Of a stretch of DNA of 64,000 nucleotides, positions 18,332-25,816 are shown in pieces (the stretch's first letter is position 1; each line of letters starts with the position of its first letter). The DNA comes from JAUICS01 sp964384335 (GTDB taxonomy: Bacteria; Pseudomonadota; Alphaproteobacteria; Micavibrionales; Micavibrionaceae): positions 38,074 through 102,073 of the forward strand of contig CAYLKN010000002.1 in the NCBI GenBank assembly GCA_964384335.1, given 5' to 3'. Below the pieces are notes generated by a model, which made no database searches, had not been told where the DNA came from, and saw nothing but the letters and a program-made list of their open reading frames with translations. Both the position numbers and the translations under genes were made by a program.

Positions 18332-18819
18332 GTTTCCTGCCCCGGACATTGCAACTTGCCGAAAACGTGGTCAAAGTCATGACCATACGGGCAAAAACAC
18401 TTGTCACTGTTGAATCCTGCACGGGCGGCCTGATTGCGGCTGCTATCACCGAAATACCCGGGGCCTCAGACATATTTGATTGCGGCCTTGTCACGTATTC
18501 CAACCGGGTCAAGAGTGATCTGGTTAAAGTCCGACCGGAAACACTTGAAGAATATGGAGCGGTCAGCCCGCAAACGGCCCGCGAAATGATGAAAGGCGGA
18601 TTAGTACTTTCAAATGCGGATTTCGGGGTTTCAGTAACCGGAATTGCAGGCCCCGGCGGTGGAAGTGAAAACAAGCCGGTCGGGCTTGTCTACATAGCCT
18701 GCGGAGACCATGACAAAGTTATAGTTGAGGAAAACCGATTTACGGGGACCCGTGAGGAAATTCGTGAAGCCACGGTAAATAAAGCACTGGAAATGATTAT
18801 GGACGGTATCGGATCATGA
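18328..18819 (+). CDS. CinA-family protein (nicotinamide-nucleotide amidase, PncC type)
   Basis: 163-residue protein equal to the C-terminal CinA domain alone, without the N-terminal COG1058 domain. It carries VESCTGGLIAAAITEIPGAS near residues 30-50, the GLVTYSN segment, and the TGIAGPGGGSENKPVGLVYIA stretch. Characterised members deamidate nicotinamide mononucleotide in pyridine nucleotide salvage. The stand-alone form next to pgpA and ispDF is common in alphaproteobacteria. It overlaps both neighbours in ATGA junctions, indicating tight translational coupling. Confidence 0.9.
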   Translation: MSFLPRTLQLAENVVKVMTIRAKTLVTVESCTGGLIAAAITEIPGASDIFDCGLVTYSNRVKSDLVKVRPETLEEYGAVSPQTAREMMKGGLVLSNADFGVSVTGIAGPGGGSENKPVGLVYIACGDHDKVIVEENRFTGTREEIREATVNKALEMIMDGIGS

Positions 18820-20144
18820 AAACTGTTCTTGCGCATATGCAACAGGTAAAACCGGTTTACTGGGCATTTGCAGCATCGATCATAATCGCATTTTTCTTTC
18901 CCAGATCAGCGGCTTATATATCGCTTTTAATTCTTGTTGTTGCCGCAATCGAGACAAGATCTTTTCATTTAAACCAGTCCGTTAAAGGATTTCTTTTACA
19001 AATCAGTCCTTTGATCTTTTTTTCGCTTGTCACCGCAGGATTATCAGCAGCAAGCATTTTCTGGAGCGTTGATAAAGAGCTTAGTGAGGAAAGATCTTTA
19101 AAGTTGTTAGTAATAATATCTGGTCACCTCATTGTTTTTTATATGCTTTATCTAAAGCTTTTTCAGTTTAACAATCCTCTTGAAAACGGCGCCGCCAGTC
19201 ACCCCGGAAATACCGAACCTTTTAAAGGAACTGTCCTGATCACCGCAGTAATTTCAGTGTTACTGGTTATGTTTTCAATGGATTATCTGTTGAATACGCC
19301 GGTCGCCGAGTATCTTCTGAAACTGTCCGGTAAAGACGATCGCATTTTTGAATCGAAAGCCCTGTTTCTATCGGAGCTTAACTCAAATATGATCGTTTTG
19401 TTCTTGCTCTTTCTACCCTGTGTTATCTGGCTTTTCGTCCGCAGGAATTTCATTTGGCTTGGAATAACAGCTGCCGCGCTGCTTGCCTGTGCATTACTTA
19501 CAAACAGCGAAAGCTTCATTATCGGACTGATTATAAGCTCCCTGACTATAACCGGATACTTGATACTGGGCAGAGCCGTTATTTTTCTCAGCGCCGCAGC
19601 ACTGGTGATATTCCTGCTGTCTTTTCCCTGGGTTATTCAGTTTGTGTTCGAAAACCGTTTTGGCATACTGGAACATCATGAGAACCAATTCAGTCCGATA
19701 AAACGTCTGATTATATGGAATTCAACCGCTGAACTTGCACTTGAAAAACCCCTGTTCGGCCATGGAATAAATACATTCCGGGATCAGACGATTCCTTTCA
19801 ATTTTGGAGGACATGATACAAAACAATATTTGCATCCTCATAACGGATTTGCCCAGATTTGGTATGAATTCGGTATTTTCGGAGCGCTTTTATTCTCTGC
19901 AGCCATTGGGCATTTTTACTACAGAATTTCAAAAACGGAACTGCGTTATACACGGCTGCTTTACATCACCGTAGCGAATGCCTTTGCATCTCTTGTTATT
20001 GTATCCTACGGCCTTTGGCAAAGCTGGTGGATCGGGATGATGTTCTTTGTTAGTTTTCTTACGCTTATCTTCGGAAATACCTTAAATCAACAAAAGAAAC
20101 TTCATAATTATGTTGAAGATGAAGGGGTTACGGACATATCCTGA
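18816..20144 (+). CDS. O-antigen ligase / Wzy-like polytopic membrane protein
   Basis: 442 residues with roughly ten to twelve hydrophobic segments throughout. A long loop around residues 290-340 contains HGINTFRD and LHPHNGFAQIWYEFGIFGAL, the conserved segment of the Wzy_C/O-antigen ligase domain, whose His contacts the undecaprenyl-linked donor. Likely transfers or polymerises an undecaprenyl-linked glycan in the inner membrane, periplasmic side, but ligase (WaaL) and polymerase (Wzy) cannot be told apart here. It overlaps cinA by four bases, an unexpected partner for pgpA and cinA, and its 3' end overlaps coq10 antisense by 37 bases. Confidence 0.75.
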   Translation: MKTVLAHMQQVKPVYWAFAASIIIAFFFPRSAAYISLLILVVAAIETRSFHLNQSVKGFLLQISPLIFFSLVTAGLSAASIFWSVDKELSEERSLKLLVIISGHLIVFYMLYLKLFQFNNPLENGAASHPGNTEPFKGTVLITAVISVLLVMFSMDYLLNTPVAEYLLKLSGKDDRIFESKALFLSELNSNMIVLFLLFLPCVIWLFVRRNFIWLGITAAALLACALLTNSESFIIGLIISSLTITGYLILGRAVIFLSAAALVIFLLSFPWVIQFVFENRFGILEHHENQFSPIKRLIIWNSTAELALEKPLFGHGINTFRDQTIPFNFGGHDTKQYLHPHNGFAQIWYEFGIFGALLFSAAIGHFYYRISKTELRYTRLLYITVANAFASLVIVSYGLWQSWWIGMMFFVSFLTLIFGNTLNQQKKLHNYVEDEGVTDIS

Positions 20145-20587
20145 ACTGCAGCATTATCACCGTAAAGCTCTTTGGCCCGCGTTTCAAAGGCATCAACCAT
20201 CCTTCTTACTGCTTCGTTGAAAAAAATACCCATAAGACTTTGAAAAAAGGGATTTTTAAATTCAAAATCAACATAAAAATCTATAATACACGATCCATCC
20301 TCTTCCCTTATAAACTTCCAGTGATTGGAGAGGTAGCGCATGGGCCCGTCAAGGTACTCAACTCTGATATGCCCGGGATATTCGAGGGTAACCTTGGATG
20401 TAAATTTTTCCCTTACCATTTTATATCCGATGATAAGATCGGAATAGATTACATTGTCCTGACGTTTCTTAATCCGGCTTGCAATACACCACGGCAGAAA
20501 TTCAGGATATTTTTCAACTTCCGCCACCAGCGTAAAAAGCTGCTCAGGCGTATAGGGCAAATGTTTTTTTTCAGCGTGCGTAGGCAT
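20108..20587 (-). CDS. COQ10/RatA-family ubiquinone-binding START-like protein
   Basis: 159-residue SRPBCC (START-like) lipid-binding protein. The N-terminus MPTHAEKKHLPYTPEQLF and the YPEFLPWC motif match the COQ10 family closely; homologues bind coenzyme Q and support respiratory electron transfer, while the E. coli relative RatA was described as a ribosome-association inhibitor. Given its position 21 bases after lipA in the pdh/lip cluster, the COQ10-like role is favoured. The 3' end overlaps the ligase-like gene antisense by 37 bases. Confidence 0.88.
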   Translation of the reverse strand: MPTHAEKKHLPYTPEQLFTLVAEVEKYPEFLPWCIASRIKKRQDNVIYSDLIIGYKMVREKFTSKVTLEYPGHIRVEYLDGPMRYLSNHWKFIREEDGSCIIDFYVDFEFKNPFFQSLMGIFFNEAVRRMVDAFETRAKELYGDNAAVQDMSVTPSSST

Positions 20588-20608
20588 AATAAAAATAAAT
20601 ATAGGGCT

Positions 20609-21574
20609 TTATTCAGCGGCTTGAAGAGACAGCTTTGAAAGGCGCACTTGCCTTAATTTCTGAAAATCCTCTTCTGCGTGATAAGATGACCGTGTAAGCG
20701 GAGATGCAGAAACCATCAGGAAACCCTTTGCCCTTGCCATTTTTTCAAGGACACTGAACTCTTCAGGCGTCCAGAAATGCATGACAGGCGCATGTTTCGG
20801 GGTTGGCTGAAGATACTGGCCGATAGTCATAAAATCAATATCCGCTGAGCGCATGTCATCCATCACCTGGCTGATTTCCTCCTTTGTTTCACCAAGGCCG
20901 ACCATAATGCCCGATTTGGTAAAAATTTTTGAATCTAGTTCCTTCACACGCTCAAGCACCCTCAAGGATGTATAATATCTTGAACCCGGACGGATTGAAG
21001 GATAAAGACGCGGCACAGTTTCAAGGTTATGGTTAAAAACATCCGGGGACGCCTCAGTTACCGTATCAACGGCCCTGTGCTTACCTTTAAAATCCGGTGT
21101 CAGAATTTCGATTGTCGTATCCGGACTTTTGGTTCGTATGGCCCTTATGGTTTTGACGAAATGCTCCGCCCCGCCATCCTCGATATCGTCGCGGTCAACG
21201 GATGTAATTACAACATGGCGCAAACCCATTCGCTGAACGGCGACGCCCACCCGCAACGGCTCCAGTGTATCCAGTTTATCAGGTTTTCCAGTGGCAACAT
21301 TACAGAATGCACAGGCCCGTGTGCAGACCTCACCCATAATCATAAAGGTTGCATGTTTTTTGTTCCAGCATTCGCCGACATTGGGACAGCCCGCCTCTTC
21401 ACACACTGTGGTCAGTTTATGCTGGCGAACAATATTTTTTGTTTCCTCGTAAACCTTCCCCTGAGGAGCCTTTACCTTAATCCACGGTGGCTTTTTCCCC
21501 ATCGGCCGGTCAGGGTTTTTCTGTTTCTCACGGTGACGTCTCGCCGGATCGAGGAGGTCCTTGTTATAAGTCAT
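20609..21574 (-). CDS. lipA: Lipoyl synthase
   Basis: Radical-SAM enzyme that inserts two sulfur atoms into protein-bound octanoate, making the lipoyl cofactor needed by the pyruvate dehydrogenase subunits encoded upstream. 321 residues. The auxiliary cluster cysteines are C58, C63 and C69 (CEEAGCPNVGEC) and the radical-SAM CX3CX2C is C84, C88, C91 (CTRACAFC). C-terminal RSSY motif (LTRSSYHAEE) is present. All ligands are intact. It follows vapC by 77 bases, interrupting what is usually an lpd-lipA neighbourhood. Confidence 0.97.
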   Translation of the reverse strand: MTYNKDLLDPARRHREKQKNPDRPMGKKPPWIKVKAPQGKVYEETKNIVRQHKLTTVCEEAGCPNVGECWNKKHATFMIMGEVCTRACAFCNVATGKPDKLDTLEPLRVGVAVQRMGLRHVVITSVDRDDIEDGGAEHFVKTIRAIRTKSPDTTIEILTPDFKGKHRAVDTVTEASPDVFNHNLETVPRLYPSIRPGSRYYTSLRVLERVKELDSKIFTKSGIMVGLGETKEEISQVMDDMRSADIDFMTIGQYLQPTPKHAPVMHFWTPEEFSVLEKMARAKGFLMVSASPLTRSSYHAEEDFQKLRQVRLSKLSLQAAE

Positions 21575-21651
21575 TTAGGTACCAAATGTTATTTCTTAAA
21601 ATTAAACTATCTGAAATTTACGCCTTTATAAATGATTATACATCACAAGTT

Positions 21652-22017
21652 TTACTGCGGCACAACAATATCACCCCATTCGGGCTTGAAATCCTTAATG
21701 TCCCTGGTCACAAGCACGCCGTTATAGGCGTTCGCGGTGGCGTAAATCATGGCATCGGGAAATTTAAGACCATATTTCTTACGGTTAAGCAATGTCCGCT
21801 CCACAATACCCTCGTCAGGATAAATAACCTCAAACGTGTCCTTCAGAAACCGCCGCGCCGTTGGCTCCTTATACTCAGGTATTCCCGTCATAAACTCAAT
21901 CCACGTGATCATACTGACAAGGCGCACGGTATAACTTTTAATGGCTTTTGCCGCAACCGGATCCTCCCGCGAGAAGTCAATCAGGACATTCGTGTCAAAA
22001 ACGGCGAAGTCGCTCAT
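21652..22017 (-). CDS. vapC: VapC-type PIN-domain toxin ribonuclease
   Basis: 121-residue PIN-domain protein. The acidic catalytic set is visible: D8 in FDTNVLID, Glu in MITWIEFMTG (about 42), Asp in KFPDAMIYATA (about 90) and Asp in VTRDIKDF (about 105). PIN toxins of VapBC pairs cleave tRNA or rRNA and are held inactive by the cognate antitoxin. It starts 3 bases after the stop of the adjacent ribbon-helix-helix gene, with an AAAGG directly abutting the ATG, so it probably depends on translation of the antitoxin. Sits between lpdA and lipA as an insertion. Confidence 0.88.
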   Translation of the reverse strand: MSDFAVFDTNVLIDFSREDPVAAKAIKSYTVRLVSMITWIEFMTGIPEYKEPTARRFLKDTFEVIYPDEGIVERTLLNRKKYGLKFPDAMIYATANAYNGVLVTRDIKDFKPEWGDIVVPQ

Positions 22018-22020
22018 CCT

Positions 22021-22344
22021 TTAACGCTCATCCTGCTCTTTTTTTATGAAAGTCGATCCTGCGGAATCATGCATATTCCATCTGGAGTAATCCAGATCAC
22101 GCTGATTCCATTCAGAACGTGTCCGGTTTTGATAGCCGACGCCGTCAAGGCCATCAAACGCATCCGGTGTCTCTTTCAGGAAGCCGAAATAATCATCGAT
22201 TCCTTTATCGATATCGCCTTGCCTTTTTTCGATATAATCACGCACAGCCCTGCGAACCAGTTCGGCACGTGACACATTTTCCTTTTTGGTGATCGCATCA
22301 AGCATTTTGATTTGATCGTCGGGCAAATCAACGATCGTACGCAT
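22021..22344 (-). CDS. vapB: Ribbon-helix-helix antitoxin (VapB-like)
   Basis: 107-residue protein with an N-terminal ribbon-helix-helix DNA-binding domain (about 1-45: MRTIVDLPDDQIKMLD, then VSRAELVRRAVRDYI), followed by an acidic and then Lys/Asp-rich C-terminal tail expected to wrap the toxin. ATG 22344 is preferred over an adjacent GTG (22347) because a GGAGG lies 5 bases upstream. A 14-base palindrome and a TATAAT-like box upstream fit autorepression by the antitoxin-toxin complex. Longer than many RHH antitoxins, owing to the C-terminal region. Confidence 0.82.
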   Translation of the reverse strand: MRTIVDLPDDQIKMLDAITKKENVSRAELVRRAVRDYIEKRQGDIDKGIDDYFGFLKETPDAFDGLDGVGYQNRTRSEWNQRDLDYSRWNMHDSAGSTFIKKEQDER

Positions 22345-22379
22345 CACTCCCTCCCTTTAAATACTGCATATTATTTACA

Positions 22380-22405
22380 ATTATAGATAAATGATAACGT
22401 TATCA
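22380..22405 (-). promoter_or_regulatory. vapBC promoter -10 box and palindromic operator candidate
   Basis: Reading toward vapB, a TATAAT hexamer occupies 22385-22380, about 36 bases upstream of ATG 22344, and a perfect 14-base palindrome TGATAACGTTATCA spans 22392-22405, immediately upstream of it, where the core promoter spacer would be. A ribbon-helix-helix dimer binding this palindrome would block RNA polymerase, the standard autoregulation of VapBC pairs. A consensus -35 at proper spacing is not evident. Operator function is inference. Confidence 0.5.
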
Positions 22406-22459
22406 CTACAAGATGTCAATGACGGAGTCAAAAGACAAAGCCTTTAAAACCAGATCCAA

Positions 22460-23860
22460 TCAGGTATGAATTACTTTACCGTATGCATCCAGAACGCTTT
22501 CGTGCATCATCTCTGACAAAGTGGGATGTGGAAAGACAGTGTGCATTAATTCCGCCTCAGTGGTTTCAAGCTTTTTTCCGATTGCATAACCCTGGATCAA
22601 CTCAGTCACTTCCGCACCTATCATGTGCGCGCCAAGAAGCTCACCCGTTTTTTCATCGAAGAGGGTTTTCACAAGACCTTCAGGCTCACCCATCGCAATT
22701 GCCTTACCATTGCCGATATAGGGAAAGCGCCCGACTTTCAGGCTATAGCCTTTTTCTCTTGCCTGTGATTCAGTAAGGCCGATACTGGCCACTTGCGGCA
22801 TACAATATGTGCACCCGGGTATATCATCCTTGTGAAGCGGGTGAACGTCATTGCGTCCGGCAATCTTTTCAACACAGATAATGCCTTCATGGCTGGCCTT
22901 ATGCGCCAGCCAGGGCGCACCCACAACATCACCGATGGCATAGATGCCGGGCTCATCCGTACGAAGCCACTCATCAACAACGATATGGTTTTTTTCAGTT
23001 TTGACTTTCGTATTCTCAAGACCGATATTTTCGACATTTCCGACAATGCCAACCGCCATAATGACACGATCAACCGTCACGGTTTCGAGTTTTCCTTTTT
23101 CCTCATAAGAGATCTTAACGCTGTCCTTGTTCTTTTTCAGATCAGATATCTTTGTTGCCGTGTGAATGTGGATACCTTGTTTTTCAAATGTTTTCCGGGC
23201 AAATGCAGAGATTTCTTCATCCTCGGCCGGAAGAATACGGTCAACCACTTCAAATACATGAACGTCTGCACCCATATTCCTGTAAAAACTGGCAAATTCT
23301 ATGCCGATCGCTCCGGATCCTACAACGGCAACCGATTTCGGCATGGTTTCCGGCACCATGGCCTCCTTATAGGTCCAGACCAGATTACCATCCGGCTCCA
23401 TGCCGGGCAGGACCCGCGCCCGCGCCCCGGTGGCAAGAATAATATGCTTTGAAGAGAGCTCCTCAATTTTTTTTCCATCCTTTTCTACCTGCAGCTTTCC
23501 TTTGCCGGCAAGTTTTCCAAACCCGTCAAAAACTGTCACTTTATTCTTCTTTAACAGGTGCTTAACCCCCGAAGATAACTGACCGGCTACTTTACGGGAC
23601 CGCTCAACCACTTTTTTAATATCAAAGCTGTAATCCTTGACCTGAAATCCGAAATCCGAGATATGCCCAAGCAAATGGGAGATTTCACTTGAACGAAGCA
23701 GGGCCTTTGTCGGAATACAGCCCCAGTTCAGACAGATACCGCCCAGATGTTCAGCCTCCACCAAAGCCGTTTTCATACCAAGCTGGCTGGCACGAATTGC
23801 CGCAACGTAACCGCCCGGGCCGCCGCCCACAACAATCAAATCAAAAGTTTTTTCCGTCAT
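22460..23860 (-). CDS. lpdA: Dihydrolipoamide dehydrogenase (E3)
   Basis: FAD/NAD flavoprotein reoxidising dihydrolipoamide of the pyruvate dehydrogenase complex. 466 residues from the second of two adjacent ATGs, chosen for its spacing to GGGAG. FAD-binding GGGPGG (about 12-17), redox disulfide C43/C48 in GGICLNWGCIPTK, NAD-binding VVGSGAIGIEFASFY, and the C-terminal active-site His in FPHPTLSEMMHES. The CLNWGC variant (rather than CLNVGC) occurs in some alphaproteobacterial E3 proteins. It lies 209 bases downstream of pdhC on the same strand. Confidence 0.96.
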   Translation of the reverse strand: MTEKTFDLIVVGGGPGGYVAAIRASQLGMKTALVEAEHLGGICLNWGCIPTKALLRSSEISHLLGHISDFGFQVKDYSFDIKKVVERSRKVAGQLSSGVKHLLKKNKVTVFDGFGKLAGKGKLQVEKDGKKIEELSSKHIILATGARARVLPGMEPDGNLVWTYKEAMVPETMPKSVAVVGSGAIGIEFASFYRNMGADVHVFEVVDRILPAEDEEISAFARKTFEKQGIHIHTATKISDLKKNKDSVKISYEEKGKLETVTVDRVIMAVGIVGNVENIGLENTKVKTEKNHIVVDEWLRTDEPGIYAIGDVVGAPWLAHKASHEGIICVEKIAGRNDVHPLHKDDIPGCTYCMPQVASIGLTESQAREKGYSLKVGRFPYIGNGKAIAMGEPEGLVKTLFDEKTGELLGAHMIGAEVTELIQGYAIGKKLETTEAELMHTVFPHPTLSEMMHESVLDAYGKVIHT

Positions 23861-24072
23861 CATTTCTCCCTTTTCTTATCTTGAAAACATATGCATCTGT
23901 GCGTAAGCCGTCACTATTCCTAACGCCATGGTCAATGTAATTGACTCCCTAAAAACAACAAGGCCTATCAATCATAAAACAGCAACGCTTAAAGATGCGA
24001 AAACCATATACCCTAAAGCCGGAGGAGGCGACAACGCAAATAAGAGGTCTTTTAAATTTCATGAGATAAACT

Positions 24073-25404
24073 TCAGATAAGCATTGATACAGGATTCTCA
24101 ATATATTGTTTGAGAATCTGGAGGTACTCGGCACCAACGGCTCCGTCAACGCTTCTGTGATCCGTAGAAAGCGTTACTTTCATAAATGTTCCCACTTTGA
24201 CCTCGCCGTTTTCGATAAAGGGCTTTTGCTCACCTGCGCCAACAGCCAGAATGCAGGATTGCGGCGGATTAATAATCGCCGAAAAATCGGAAATGCCGTA
24301 CATCCCCAGATTGGACAGAGAAAACGTCCCACCCTGAAATTCCTCAGGTTTAAGCTTTCCTTCCCTTGCCCGGCCGGCCAGATCTTTCATTTCCCTGGAA
24401 ATTTGAGAAAACCCTTTCGTTTCCGCTTTTTTCAAGATGGGTGTAATTAATCCGTTGGGCGTTGCCACGGCAACAGAGATATCGGCGTGTTTAAACTGTA
24501 AAATGGCCTCTTCAGTCCATGCGACGTTTGCGGCCGGATATTTATTCAGCGCCATTGCACAGGACTTAATCAGCATATCATTAACGGAAACCTTATATTC
24601 GCCGTTTGCTTGCTCGTTTATCTCTTTACGCGCCTTCAGAAGGTTATCCAGCCTGCATTCCGTGGTGAGGTAAAAATGAGGTATTGTCTGCTTGGATTCC
24701 GAAAGTCGGCGGGCAACAACCCTGCGAATGTTGTTGTTTGGGATAGCTTCGTACTCAAGACCGTAAGCATCGGCCAGTGCTCTGGCATCCGGCCCCTGGC
24801 GGGATTGCGGATATGACGGCGCAGGGTCAGACTGCGCTTTATCAGACACCTTGGCATTCATGATATCATCTTTCACAATCCGTTCGTGCGGTCCTGAACC
24901 CTGAATTCGCCTCAGATCAAGTCCTTTTTCATTCGCCAGACGTTTCGCAAGCGGGGAAGCAAATATCCGCCCGTCACCGTTTTTAGCGGGTGCAGCGAGT
25001 GCAGCAGCGCTCTGATTGTTCCGGACAGATTGCACAGTATCCCCGGAGGTATTTGCATTCTGATCCGCATTTCCGTTTCTTTGTGCATTGTCCGGTTCTT
25101 TTGGCTCCGTCTTTGTCTGTTTTTCAGATGCGCCTGACGCCTCGATAGCGGACGCATCCTCTCCTTCCTCCAAAAGCACGGCGATTGCCTCATTGACGGG
25201 GACATTTTCCGTTCCTTCACTGATTATGATTTTACCCACTTTCCCCTCGTCAACGGCCTCAACTTCCATAGTGGCCTTATCCGTTTCGATCTCGGCGATC
25301 ACATCGCCGGCCTCCACTGTGTCCCCCTCCTTGACATGCCATTTGGCAAGCGTTCCTTCAGTCATTGTTGGAGATAAAGCAGGCATTAAAATCGGTGTCG
25401 GCAT
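24073..25404 (-). CDS. pdhC: Pyruvate dehydrogenase E2 (dihydrolipoamide acetyltransferase)
   Basis: Core acetyltransferase of the PDH complex. 443 residues: one lipoyl domain (1-77, lipoylated Lys in ETDKATMEVEAVDEG), an acidic/Gln-Asn-rich linker (about 80-140), a peripheral-subunit-binding domain (about 148-185, FASPLAKRLANEKGLDL) and the 2-oxoacid acyltransferase catalytic domain to the end with DHRSVDGAVGAEYLQ. A GAGG Shine-Dalgarno precedes ATG 25404. It is separated from pdhB by the YciI-like gene and followed by lpdA. Confidence 0.96.
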   Translation of the reverse strand: MPTPILMPALSPTMTEGTLAKWHVKEGDTVEAGDVIAEIETDKATMEVEAVDEGKVGKIIISEGTENVPVNEAIAVLLEEGEDASAIEASGASEKQTKTEPKEPDNAQRNGNADQNANTSGDTVQSVRNNQSAAALAAPAKNGDGRIFASPLAKRLANEKGLDLRRIQGSGPHERIVKDDIMNAKVSDKAQSDPAPSYPQSRQGPDARALADAYGLEYEAIPNNNIRRVVARRLSESKQTIPHFYLTTECRLDNLLKARKEINEQANGEYKVSVNDMLIKSCAMALNKYPAANVAWTEEAILQFKHADISVAVATPNGLITPILKKAETKGFSQISREMKDLAGRAREGKLKPEEFQGGTFSLSNLGMYGISDFSAIINPPQSCILAVGAGEQKPFIENGEVKVGTFMKVTLSTDHRSVDGAVGAEYLQILKQYIENPVSMLI

Positions 25405-25458
25405 CTTTTCCTCGCTAATTTATATATTCAATGCAAAGTTTACGGGGCGTATCCCCAA

Positions 25459-25785
25459 TTACGTTATCACGTCTTTTCTTTCGGAAATAATATGTTCAAA
25501 ACTTGGACCTATTTTGCATGGCATGACCTCTATCTGATCCCAGACATTGCCCTTAACGTAAGGTTCATTTTCGAGCCATTTATTCAGGCTTTCCCGGTCC
25601 GGAAAATCGACAACCATCACTGAACCGCACATTTCTTTATTCTCATTCAACATGGCCGCGCCAAAAATCTGTTCGCCTTTTTTTATTGCCTCGTCCGACA
25701 GGGCAATGTGCCGCTCCCTCGCATTCAAACGACGCTGCAATGCATTTTTATTTTTACCGTCTCTTGCAATTACAAGGAACTGCAT
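25459..25785 (-). CDS. YciI-like protein inserted in the pdh operon
   Basis: 108-residue protein of the YciI family (dimeric alpha/beta, ferredoxin-like fold). ATG 25785 is chosen over an adjacent TTG because GGGAGG lies 4 bases upstream. The family hallmark of an early conserved His-containing helix and the GSVMVVDFPDRESLNKWLENEPY stretch (about 55-77) followed by the PY motif is visible. Biochemical function of the family is largely unknown; a few members are dehalogenase- or dioxygenase-associated. Same strand, 31 bases after pdhB and 54 before pdhC, so it is cotranscribed with the PDH complex. Confidence 0.8.
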   Translation of the reverse strand: MQFLVIARDGKNKNALQRRLNARERHIALSDEAIKKGEQIFGAAMLNENKEMCGSVMVVDFPDRESLNKWLENEPYVKGNVWDQIEVMPCKIGPSFEHIISERKDVIT

Positions 25786-25816
25786 CAAGCCTCCCGCAAA
25801 CTGTGATCATAAACAC

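Noticed and set aside
21487..22272. Plus-strand frame of about 260 codons across the lipA start and vapBC
   Set aside because: Composition is that of antisense sequence; vapC, vapB and lipA have motifs and Shine-Dalgarno sites on the other strand.
23949..24149. Minus-strand frame in the lpdA-pdhC gap
   Set aside because: Two thirds overlaps the pdhC C-terminus in another frame; no motif or ribosome-binding site. The 209-base gap is left as non-coding.
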